Below are positions 1 to 6,870 of a stretch of DNA of 14,494 nucleotides, piece by piece. A program made the translations under genes and the position numbers. Source of the DNA: Symbiodinium natans (taxonomy: Eukaryota > Sar > Dinophyceae > Suessiales > Symbiodiniaceae); the NCBI GenBank assembly GCA_905221605.1, contig CAJNDS010001543.1:1-14494 (forward strand), read 5' to 3'. The first letter of the stretch is position 1; every line of letters begins with the position of its first letter. Below the pieces are notes generated by a model. The model was not told the DNA's origin. It ran no database searches and was given only the letters and a program-made list of their open reading frames with translations.

Positions 1-3000
1 CTGGGGATTAGGATTGTGACCCAAAGAGCACCTCCGCAGGGACATGAAGCGGTTGGTGGTGTGGAAAGGGCAGTGAGAACACTCAAGGAGTTGTTCAGCA
101 CGGTGAGGTTGGATCTACGAGCGCAGGGCTTTGACTTGAAAAGAAGTCCTCGAGCGTTTGAGTTTGGTCTGATTTACTGTGCTGCAATGCACAATCACCA
201 TGCAGCTGCCTTTGATGGGAAGAAATCACCTCAGGAGTTGGTACTACAGAGATCCCTCCATGAGTGTGGATCGTCGTTGATAGGTGCTACAGTTCTGGCT
301 GAGCTACCGGATTCGATGAAAACCACGGCGCTCTCCCGGTTTGTGGAAGCAGCCTATGTGTACCCTGAAGTTGGTGGCTTGACCCATGTTGTGAGTGCCA
401 TGGTGGATGGTTGTCCAAAACACTTTCGAGCAAAGTCCATCAAGCACATCGTTCCGTTGAAGATTGGGATGGAGCATTGTCAACATTTGCTCAAGGAGCA
501 TGATCCATCGGATACATTGGCTCCCCCGATTCTGAAGGAGAAAGAGGATGGTGTGCCCGATCGGATTGAAGGTGAAGCGGACAAGGCTTTTGAGGGCCGA
601 GTGTCTGAGGGACCGACCACCGACATGAGCAAAGTTGGACCTCCAGCTGCATGGGTGAAGGAACATGGTGGCACAGCGAACTGTCCTGCGTGTGCTCCAA
701 AAAAAGGAAAAGCCAACCACAATGCTGAATGTCGAAAACGGTATGATGATTGGTTGAAAGCTCAACGACAACGGTTGGAATCGAAAGAACCAACAGAGGA
801 AACTCCAAAAATGGACCAGAGAAGCTCAAAGGATGCGGGGGTGATGGAGTCTGGAAGTGAGCCTTCACTCCTGAAACGCCCGAAGATCACCTATGAGAGT
901 CGACCACATCCCAAGTTGGAGGAGAAGCAAAGCGTCCCAACACCTGCGACAGAAGTTGTGGATGTTGACATGGAAGATTTTGAGGATCCAAGTTTGCCTT
1001 ACCAAGGGATTCCAGATGAGGCAATGGAACCTGGATACTTCGAAGGAGAAACTCCCGCTGAGGATGAAGCGATCCCAATTGAGGAAGAAAAACCTCAAAT
1101 GGATGTGGATTCAGTTCCAAATGAGTCCAGTCGAGTTCCCCGGCGTTTAGAGAGTTTAACTTCAGATGTGAACTCAGTTCCAGATGAGTCCAATCTAGTT
1201 CCCCGGCTGATCAATCGTATTTGTTTAGACCCAAGACTCGATGTGCCTCAAGGTCCTATTAAAATGGTAAGCAGTGACGAGAGTCCGAAGTTGGTACATG
1301 TGACCAATTCGATTCTGCTCAACAAGAATAGCACTTTCCCGGAGTCCATGAAGGTGTGTGGATCCCAAGTTTGGCTGGCAAGACCCACGAGTGTTCTGTC
1401 TGAGATAGATGGATGTCCATTAGATGTGGATAAAACAGTGGAAGGCCGGCGAACTGAGCTGCAGAGTATGACTGCTCACAAAGCAGGGAGAGTAGTTGGA
1501 GCAGACGAGGCTCAGAAGTTTGCTCGTCAGCATGGGATAAAGATCATCCCAACCCGATGGGTCATAGGCCCAAAGGTGGTGAATGGCAAGGAAGCTGTGA
1601 GAGCTCGGTGTGTGGTGCAAGACATCGCAAAGTGGAGCACAGCATCATCTTTAGGACTGAGTGCTACGACTCCTTCTTTAGAAGCGTTACGGACGCTTTT
1701 GGCCATTGCTTCGGTAGATGCTATGGATGTCGCAACTTTGGATGTTAGCACTGCATTCTTGCATTCCCCCCTTCCGAAAGGATCGAAGGCGATTATCCAA
1801 TTGCCCAAGGATGTTTCCGCCTGCAAGGACTATTATGTCCCGGTGTTTATGATTCTGGATCAAGCCATGAATGGTTTGAGAGTTGCCGCCAAAGCTTGGA
1901 ACTTGAAGCTGGCGACAGTTGTGAAGAAAGTTGGGTTGAAGCAATGCCCAACGGAACCTTCCGTCTTCGAGGGCACTGTGAGAGGGAAAAGATTCCTCAT
2001 GTTGTGCTATGTGGACGATTTGATTCTGTGTGGCACTAGAGATGCCATTCGATTGGTGACCGACACCCTGAACGGAGAGTTGAAGATCAAGGAAACGGGT
2101 CGAATCACTTCCACTGGTGGAAAGATCACCTTTTTGGGGCGAGAGATTGAGAGACAAGGGAGTCATCTCAGGATGCGAGTGCCCCCGGAATACTTAGATG
2201 CCCTGTTCGAGACAGAGTTCTGTAAGGACCTGAAGGTGGTTACTGCTCCTCCGGACATCGTGAAAACGGTCGAGAAGGGCAGAGCAAGTGGTTCGGATCC
2301 TGAGTTGAGTGACACTGTAGCTGCGAGGTACAGAGCAGTACTTGGCCGGATTGCATGGTGGGGTCAGTCGAGACCTGACCTGAGTAGGTGGATGTCCATT
2401 CTTTCGCAAGGACAGTCCAAGCCAACAGCATGCTTTGAGCAAGCATTGCGACAAGTGATTAGGTTCCTAAAGGGGCAATACCATGCATGGCAGTACTTTG
2501 GCCCTGATGGGAATGTACCGGACAGTGGGCCGGCGCAGCTGGAAGTGTATGCGGATGCCAGTTGGGCACCCCAAGCGTCGTTAGGACGAAGATCTGTGTC
2601 GGGCATAGCCATCTTTTATAGAGGATGCCTGATCAAGGGAATCTCTCGAGTTCAAGGGTGTGTATCGCTGAGTTCTTGTGAAGCCGAGTTGAGAGCCATC
2701 TTGACTGCGGTACAGGAGAGTGAGGTACTTGCGACTTTGATCGGTCAGTTGGCCGAGTCAGATGTCACGATCCGATTGCACACTGACAGTTCCTCAGCGA
2801 GAGCGGTTTTGCTAAACCGTGGGTTGAGTAGGCGAGTTCGCCACTTAGACATCGCTTTCTGCTATCTTCAGGAGCGGATACAGGAAGCTCAGACCTTGAA
2901 GGTCATTTGGTGCCCGACAGCGGGAATGATCGCTGACGTTCTTACAAAGTGCTTGAGTCAAGTGACATTCTGTCAGCACCAGCAAGCTATGGGTATATAC

Positions 3001-4482
3001 CCTGGTGAAGATGTGCAGCAGGTGTGGAGGATCTGTGGAATCCGACCAAGGGTTGGAGTTCAGGCATGTCAGTGTGCCGAGGCAACTGGATGCAGTGTGG
3101 AGCAAGTTGGATCGTTGAAAAGTGTGAAAAAGTGTGGTGAAGTTTTTGAAAATTTCCGCCTTAGAAGTCCCGAAACCCTTCGTGAAGACTCTTCCCCTGA
3201 GGTTCAAGAAATGGATTTATGGTCCAACCGCAAAAGCTTTGGTTCAAGCACCACGGAAGCTAGCCCTAGCCTGGAGCCTGTACCTTTGGTGAAGGACAGG
3301 AAAATGGAAGCTGAAGACAGCAGGAAGGGTGAGCAGGGTGCTGAGATGAAAAGCCCCTTTTGGTGTAAGGTTTGCAAATGGTTGTTCAGATCCGAGCATG
3401 CTGCCGGGTTGAGCTGGGATGAAAGTGGCAAGCCCAAGTGCGAAAAGTGCAAACAGACTGTGACGGTCTCTGGCACGGATGCAAGCCATGCATTCCATCT
3501 CCGAGAGGCAGAGAAGGAGCGCCGAGCTGCTGGAAAAAGGGGTGATAAAGGTGAAAGCCGAGGCTCAGGCCAAGCTGCACCGAAACCCAAGGCCATGCCG
3601 AAGGTGATTGAACGGATGGTCGACGTGTTTCCGGAGCTGGCGGATCCAGAGCCGCCGAAGTGGTTCGGTGATTTGTCATGGAGTATCTGCCGGCGCGGAA
3701 CTCCAGTGGATGAGCTAGAGCTCAAGGACGTGGTAGGCACGCTATCCGACAAGGATATGTTGCGCTATCAAAGCTCATACGAGAAGCTGGTGAAGCCCAT
3801 CCAGGAGGTGTGTGAGCTACAGGAGAAACCCACGAAAATCTTCGGAATCTTGGATGTCCGTGGACAGATTGGTGGCAAGGCCACCATCTGGGAAATGGCA
3901 GTGAATGAAGGAGGACTGTACATGGAAGTACCGCCGGGAACGTGTGGCCTGGCGATGTTGAGCTTCGTGAGGTACTTGAAGAGAAAAGGGATAGTCCTTG
4001 TTTTGCTTCTGGGTGAGCACCAGGACCTCGGAGTCTTGCGGATGGTGGATCTGTTGTGCATGCTACCCATTTTGGGAGCAGAGAGGATCATGGAGGATGA
4101 AGCTGAGAGCTCGTATTATCCCCCATGGGTGTTGCGCTGGAAGAGAAGTGCAAAGGAAGGATCCTTGGTGTTTAAGGAACTGGTGGAGCGAGTGCGAGTG
4201 ATTTCGATGTTGTCGTGTGATACACTTCGGATTCACGAGCCGGAGCTGAGGGAGAGACCAGTCCCCAGGTGGTCGTTTGTGGCCTACAGCCACTACAGAT
4301 CCGTGATGGAGTCTGTTGCAGGATTCTTGGAGGATCTGGAGAAAAAGAAAGAGGAGATCACCGACACGCAGAGGGCGGCAAGCTGGAAGAAGGTGGTTGC
4401 GAGTGAGACTCGAAGCGGTGTTGTGTGGATCTGCAAGTGTAAGTGGCACTTGCCGACCGACTATGTGGTGAGTTCAACTTGA
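1..4482 (+). CDS. Copia-type Pol polyprotein (integrase end, reverse transcriptase, RNase H, long C-terminal extension), 5'-truncated by window
   Basis: The frame is open from base 1 to a TGA at 4480-4482 (about 1,493 codons); the true start is outside the window. It begins in the end of the integrase core: GGVERAV carries the presumed last acidic residue of the DDE triad (codon at 64-66). A linker follows with a CCHC cluster (682-732) and an acidic, low-complexity stretch. The reverse transcriptase (RVT_2 type) runs from about 1550 to 2250, with the first catalytic Asp in LDVSTAFLHS (1741-1743) and YVDD at 2008-2019. Copia-type RNase H runs from about 2540 to 2990, with Asp in YADASW (2554), Glu in SSCEAEL (2680 or 2686), Asp in HTDSSS (2785) and Asp in ADVLTK (2935). 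Copia Pol normally stops soon after this motif, but here another ~480 residues follow, including CxxC-x21-CxxC (3364-3450). The products would copy element RNA into DNA and integrate it. No internal stop or frameshift is seen before the 3' overlap with the next frame. Confidence 0.95.
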   Translation: MGIRIVTQRAPPQGHEAVGGVERAVRTLKELFSTVRLDLRAQGFDLKRSPRAFEFGLIYCAAMHNHHAAAFDGKKSPQELVLQRSLHECGSSLIGATVLAELPDSMKTTALSRFVEAAYVYPEVGGLTHVVSAMVDGCPKHFRAKSIKHIVPLKIGMEHCQHLLKEHDPSDTLAPPILKEKEDGVPDRIEGEADKAFEGRVSEGPTTDMSKVGPPAAWVKEHGGTANCPACAPKKGKANHNAECRKRYDDWLKAQRQRLESKEPTEETPKMDQRSSKDAGVMESGSEPSLLKRPKITYESRPHPKLEEKQSVPTPATEVVDVDMEDFEDPSLPYQGIPDEAMEPGYFEGETPAEDEAIPIEEEKPQMDVDSVPNESSRVPRRLESLTSDVNSVPDESNLVPRLINRICLDPRLDVPQGPIKMVSSDESPKLVHVTNSILLNKNSTFPESMKVCGSQVWLARPTSVLSEIDGCPLDVDKTVEGRRTELQSMTAHKAGRVVGADEAQKFARQHGIKIIPTRWVIGPKVVNGKEAVRARCVVQDIAKWSTASSLGLSATTPSLEALRTLLAIASVDAMDVATLDVSTAFLHSPLPKGSKAIIQLPKDVSACKDYYVPVFMILDQAMNGLRVAAKAWNLKLATVVKKVGLKQCPTEPSVFEGTVRGKRFLMLCYVDDLILCGTRDAIRLVTDTLNGELKIKETGRITSTGGKITFLGREIERQGSHLRMRVPPEYLDALFETEFCKDLKVVTAPPDIVKTVEKGRASGSDPELSDTVAARYRAVLGRIAWWGQSRPDLSRWMSILSQGQSKPTACFEQALRQVIRFLKGQYHAWQYFGPDGNVPDSGPAQLEVYADASWAPQASLGRRSVSGIAIFYRGCLIKGISRVQGCVSLSSCEAELRAILTAVQESEVLATLIGQLAESDVTIRLHTDSSSARAVLLNRGLSRRVRHLDIAFCYLQERIQEAQTLKVIWCPTAGMIADVLTKCLSQVTFCQHQQAMGIYPGEDVQQVWRICGIRPRVGVQACQCAEATGCSVEQVGSLKSVKKCGEVFENFRLRSPETLREDSSPEVQEMDLWSNRKSFGSSTTEASPSLEPVPLVKDRKMEAEDSRKGEQGAEMKSPFWCKVCKWLFRSEHAAGLSWDESGKPKCEKCKQTVTVSGTDASHAFHLREAEKERRAAGKRGDKGESRGSGQAAPKPKAMPKVIERMVDVFPELADPEPPKWFGDLSWSICRRGTPVDELELKDVVGTLSDKDMLRYQSSYEKLVKPIQEVCELQEKPTKIFGILDVRGQIGGKATIWEMAVNEGGLYMEVPPGTCGLAMLSFVRYLKRKGIVLVLLLGEHQDLGVLRMVDLLCMLPILGAERIMEDEAESSYYPPWVLRWKRSAKEGSLVFKELVERVRVISMLSCDTLRIHEPELRERPVPRWSFVAYSHYRSVMESVAGFLEDLEKKKEEITDTQRAASWKKVVASETRSGVVWICKCKWHLPTDYVVSST
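682..732 (+). other. CCHC zinc-binding-like motif in the integrase-RT linker
   Basis: Within the Pol frame the residues Cys (682), Cys (691), His (718) and Cys (730) form the pattern C-x2-C-x8-H-x3-C. It lies between the integrase end and the reverse transcriptase, not in Gag, where copia elements usually carry their zinc knuckle. From memory, similar CPxC...H...C motifs recur in copia-like polyproteins of dinoflagellates. A nucleic-acid-binding role is inferred. Confidence 0.6.
1102..1207 (+). repeat. In-frame 63-bp tandem duplication in the Pol linker
   Basis: Two copies of about 43 bases (1102-1144 and 1165-1207) start with GATGTG and end with CCCCGGC, spaced by exactly 63 bases, so the frame is kept. 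They encode DVDSVPNESSRVPR and DVNSVPDESNLVPR. The copies differ at several sites, so the duplication is not brand new. It sits in the variable acidic linker, where length changes are likely tolerated. Confidence 0.8.
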
Positions 4483-5018
4483 CGTTGCCTGCCGACATGT
4501 GGCAGCAAGCCTTTGGGATCATGGGTGAGAATGTTGAGAAACTCGAGAAGGAGGAAAAGGACCTGAAGCGGATCCTCAAGGCTGCAGCGGAACAGCAAGA
4601 CCGAGAGTTCGAGGAAGCTGAGCGAAAGCGCAAGCGCATCGCCGACCTGTCAGCTGCCGAGGAAGAAGCTGCTAAGAGAGCAAAGCTGGAAGGTGAAGCG
4701 GTTCGCTCGCCTGTGTCAGTTGTACCATCTGAGTTGGATGCAGCAGCTATCGCGCAGATTGCTGAGCGTGTGAAGGCAAGCTTTAGTGTTGCCTATTTGG
4801 AGCTGATGTTGGAAGAGAAGAAGAGAAAGGTTGGAGACCAGCCAACTGAGAGGCCTGCGGAGACGCCAGCTGAGCCTAGCCGATCTTCGCAGGATGTGAT
4901 GATGGAAACGAGGACGGCTGAGTTGGCGGAGATGAAGGAAGCCGCCAAGGAGCGCCGCGCCAAGTTGATGGAGTCAACTGGAGCTGGCGAGAAGAAGGGC
5001 GAAGAGGATGAAGAATGA
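4443..5018 (+). CDS. Second reading frame of the retrotransposon: charged coiled-coil protein, possibly a frameshift continuation of Pol
   Basis: This frame opens right after a TAA (4440-4442) and ends at TGA 5016-5018. It overlaps the end of the Pol frame by 40 bases, in the -1 (+2) frame. The first ATG in frame is at 4497, 15 bases past the Pol stop, so three readings are possible: separate initiation or reinitiation at 4497, a -1 shift inside 4443-4482, or a small intron or indel. No classical X-XXY-YYZ slippery heptamer is visible in the overlap. The protein is rich in Glu, Lys and Ala, with a probable coiled coil at about 4520-4700, a basic RKRKR stretch that could be a nuclear signal, a segment poor in charge (about 4735-4800), and an acidic tail. 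No family is recognised. Its position within the element, before the LTR, argues that it belongs to the retrotransposon. Confidence 0.6.
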   Translation: MALADRLCGEFNLTLPADMWQQAFGIMGENVEKLEKEEKDLKRILKAAAEQQDREFEEAERKRKRIADLSAAEEEAAKRAKLEGEAVRSPVSVVPSELDAAAIAQIAERVKASFSVAYLELMLEEKKRKVGDQPTERPAETPAEPSRSSQDVMMETRTAELAEMKEAAKERRAKLMESTGAGEKKGEEDEE

Positions 5019-5419
5019 ACTGAGATGCTAAGTGATCTCAGTGGTTGGGTGGGTGAGTGAAACCCGCAGCCATTTTTTTTGGAAGCCAGGGCCGCGTTGC
5101 CGCCATGGAGCGCCCGCGATTTTTCTGGTTAGTGTGAGCCCTTGTTTCAGTGCATGAGAAGTTTGCAAAGAGGAGGCAAAATGATGATGAAACTCAACGA
5201 GGGACTCTATAGCCCCTTCTGCAAGGCGTCTGATTGCCACCTCTGAAGACGTTTTTGGCTGATGGTACGCTGGAAGAAGCGAAACTATGAAGCCAATCTT
5301 TTCCTGAAGGATCAGCTAGCCGATGCTAGTTGGTGAGTTTGGTGACCTGGAAGATGCGAGACTGAGGAGGAGTACCACGACAAGGTCGAGTGCTGAGTGG
5401 GAAACATCTGAAGCTTGCA

Positions 5420-5575
5420 TTAATTCGTTTTCACGTGTTTGTCACCACGAACTCTTGGATTCGTTCCAAGACAACCCTGCCCCAGTGCAGGTGGATGCAA
5501 GTTTAATTCGTTTTTCACGTGTTTGGACAACGAACTCTTGGGTTACCAGTGATGTGGACCCAGGACAACCTGCCT
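5420..5575 (+). repeat. Imperfect tandem repeat, two copies of about 65-75 bp with a central CACGTG
   Basis: Copy 1 (5420-5482) and copy 2 (about 5500-5575) share, in order: TTAATTCG, a T-run leading to TCACGTGTTT, CGAACTCTTGG, and CCA(A/G)GACAACC. The palindrome CACGTG (5432-5437 and 5516-5521) is kept in both while flanking bases have drifted. A related TTTTTCACGT string recurs inside the LTR at about 6123-6132. This might be a duplicated regulatory box, which is inference. Confidence 0.75.
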
Positions 5576-5749
5576 GATGGTGGGATCTTGCATGAGTTTT
5601 AAGTTTTTTGTCAGAGATCGACTGGTGTGTTGTTTGTTTCGTTTGGTGGCGAGTACGCACCAAGGGAATGTGGCCAGGGCATCCCCTTAGTGTTGAAGTG
5701 CCGAGCTGGGCTTGGACTTCAGATCTTTGACATGAACCCTCAGCAAAAT

Positions 5750-5764
5750 GCGGGGGGTGGAAGA
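5750..5764 (+). other. Polypurine tract, presumed plus-strand primer
   Basis: GCGGGGGGTGGAAGA followed by TTGTGGC resembles the purine tract and ATTGTTGG-type junction seen before 3' LTRs of many copia elements. The tract is nearly all purine and sits immediately before the TG that opens the candidate LTR. In family terms it would resist RNase H and prime plus-strand synthesis. Confidence 0.6.
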
Positions 5765-5932
5765 TTGTGGCTGATCAGTGATGTTTTTGTCATGTTTTGG
5801 ATCAGCTTGTATAGGTTTGTTTTGCTTCTGAGTGATTGGGAATCCGTGTGATCCCATCCTCGATGGTTTATGCCTCGTTGATTTCCAAGGAAATCATACG
5901 AGTGTGTTTTTGCCCAATACGCTATTTAAAGT

Positions 5933-5940
5933 GAGTGTGT
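5933..5940 (+). promoter_or_regulatory. TATA-like box in the LTR (TATTTAAA)
   Basis: TATTTAAA lies about 170 bases into the candidate LTR, a plausible place for the U3 core promoter. Dinoflagellate host genes mostly lack TATA boxes, so an element-borne promoter would be expected to carry its own signal. No start site can be seen directly. Confidence 0.4.
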
Positions 5941-6016
5941 AGTGTGTAGGAACTTCGTTCTGAAGCTGAGTTTAAGCTCACAAGAGAGAATTCGTTTAGT
6001 TTGTGCACTTCGTGAC

Positions 6017-6028
6017 TTTTGGCTCAAG
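6017..6028 (+). other. 12-base match to the 3' end of the dinoflagellate spliced leader
   Basis: TTTTGGCTCAAG equals the last 12 bases of the dinoflagellate trans-spliced leader (which ends CCATTTTGGCTCAAG). The bases just upstream do not match. Truncated leaders of this kind are known as relics in genes copied back from trans-spliced mRNA. Here it lies inside the candidate LTR, 77 bases after the TATA-like box. I found no other match of this length on either strand. A 12-base match in about 29 kb of both strands is unlikely by chance (about 0.2%), but the search was by eye. Confidence 0.5.
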
Positions 6029-6115
6029 TGGCTCTGACTGTGAAAAAGAGAGAGTTGTCCGCACTTGTGTGAGAGGTCAGGGTTCGTGCTTTCAAGGGAA
6101 AAGGTACCAGAGGGA

Positions 6116-6138
6116 CCTTCGGTTTTTCACGTCGAAGG
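6116..6138 (+). other. Hairpin in the LTR
   Basis: CCTTCG (6116-6121) pairs with CGAAGG (6133-6138) across an 11-base T-rich loop. A second small hairpin follows at about 6165-6178 (AGGTT/AACCT). They sit in the presumed R-U5 part of the LTR, where RNA structure could affect 3' end formation. Confidence 0.35.
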
Positions 6139-6260
6139 CCATGCTGCGACTGGTGCTGTCACAAGGTTGAGAAACCTAAGCAGCAATTTCTAGCTTCAAA
6201 AAGCCAAACCTCCAAGCCACCAAGCCGCACAGAAGAAACAGAAAAAGGATAGCTGCCACA

Positions 6261-6645
6261 ATGTTACAGATGATGCATCAGATGGACGTATAAACCCAAG
6301 TTATAAAGTATTTCAATTATAAAACATATTTCTTTTTACAAAGCGAAAGAAGGATGTGTTCTAAATTCCACCCTCCTCAAATCTTGTGATACATTTTGTG
6401 TTTGTTTTTTTTGGATTTCATTCCTTTGAAACCAGAGAAGTAAGACTCCAAACATTCATATTCCTTTACACAAAGAAAGAAGAGAATGTATTCTAAATTT
6501 CACCCCCTCGAATCTTGTTTTATTTTTTTGGGTTTTATTTTTTCGAAACCAGAGATTCTTTGTTAAAGGGAAGCTCAAGGGCAATTCCACCCCGCTTCTT
6601 CTTGTTTTTCGTGTTCATTACTCGATTTTCAAGAAGCAGAGAGTT
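6261..6645. repeat. AT-rich flank with three degenerate copies of a ~90-130 bp repeat
   Basis: After a short AT-rich lead (6261-6330), three blocks share the same word order. Copy 1 is 6331-6438, copy 2 is 6459-6555 and copy 3 is about 6561-6645. Each has an A/G-rich start, then TAAATTYCACCC (a shorter ATTCCACCCC in copy 3), ATCTTG or CTTCTTG, a T-run, and an ACCAGAGA-like end (AAGCAGAGAG in copy 3). Spacing varies, and copy 3 is the most diverged. The block is plainly more AT-rich than the element or the host gene. No coding potential is seen. Confidence 0.6.
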
Positions 6646-6755
6646 CACAGCAGTAACGTGGCGCGGGGCCAAGCCGAGACCCCATGTTTTGTTTCAGAGG
6701 CGATTCATATGCTTCCACGCGAGCTTGCCCGGCAGAAAAAAGCCGGAGGGTTGGC

Positions 6756-6770
6756 GGGGGCGCAGCCCCC
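6756..6770 (+). other. Short GC hairpin
   Basis: GGGGGC (6756-6761) and GCCCCC (6765-6770) form a perfect 6-bp stem with a 3-base loop. The surrounding 6655-6780 is notably GC-rich compared with the AT-rich block just upstream. No function is evident. Confidence 0.5.
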
Positions 6771-6786
6771 CCATTTGCCTCCTGTA

Positions 6787-6870
6787 GCATCTGCTGAACT
6801 TGGAACGCTGCGCAAGACCCACGACGGGGTTTGTCTGAATGGAGACTGCGGCATCTGCTGAACCTGGAAC
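6787..6870. repeat. 20-bp direct repeat, 64-base spacing
   Basis: GCATCTGCTGAACTTGGAAC (6787-6806) recurs at 6851-6870 with one change (T to C). Nearby, GGCTTAGCT is tandemly doubled at 6930-6947. These are small duplications in apparently non-coding DNA. Confidence 0.7.

Larger units (their letters stand above)
5019..5765 (+). other. Long non-coding 3' region of the retrotransposon
   Basis: Between the last reading frame and the purine tract are about 750 bases with no convincing gene. Only short frames with no recognisable protein are present. The stretch holds the imperfect tandem repeat at 5420-5575 and is otherwise unremarkable. Such a long untranslated region is more than most copia elements carry. 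Confidence 0.6.
1..6260 (+). mobile_element. Ty1/copia-type LTR retrotransposon, 3' portion
   Basis: The domain order integrase, reverse transcriptase, RNase H is the copia (Pseudoviridae-like) order, and it is followed by a purine tract and a candidate 3' LTR. The 5' LTR, gag, protease and most of integrase lie to the left of the window. The long frame has no stop, so this copy looks recent or selectively maintained. Insertion should have made a target duplication of about 5 bp; the bases just after the LTR are ATGTT (6261-6265), so the same five bases should precede the 5' LTR outside the window. The right boundary rests on the LTR call and is less certain than the coding part. Confidence 0.85.
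5766..6260 (+). repeat. Candidate 3' LTR (495 bp)
   Basis: It starts TGTGGC directly after the purine tract and ends GCCACA at 6255-6260, a perfect 6-bp inverted terminal repeat with canonical TG...CA ends. It contains a TATA-like box (5933-5940), then T-rich and hairpin-forming sequence. A nearby alternative end is GTCACA at about 6158-6163, which pairs with TGTGGC at 5 of 6 bases. The call cannot be proved because the 5' LTR is not in the window. Confidence 0.6.

Noticed and set aside
481-501. Second spliced-leader-like string (CATTTGCTCAAGG)
   Set aside because: It needs gaps to align with the leader and lies inside Pol coding sequence, so it is best explained by codons.
304-4449. Many reverse-strand and alternate-frame ORFs over the retrotransposon
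   Set aside because: All lie antisense or out of frame to a strongly supported Pol frame and show no domain of their own.
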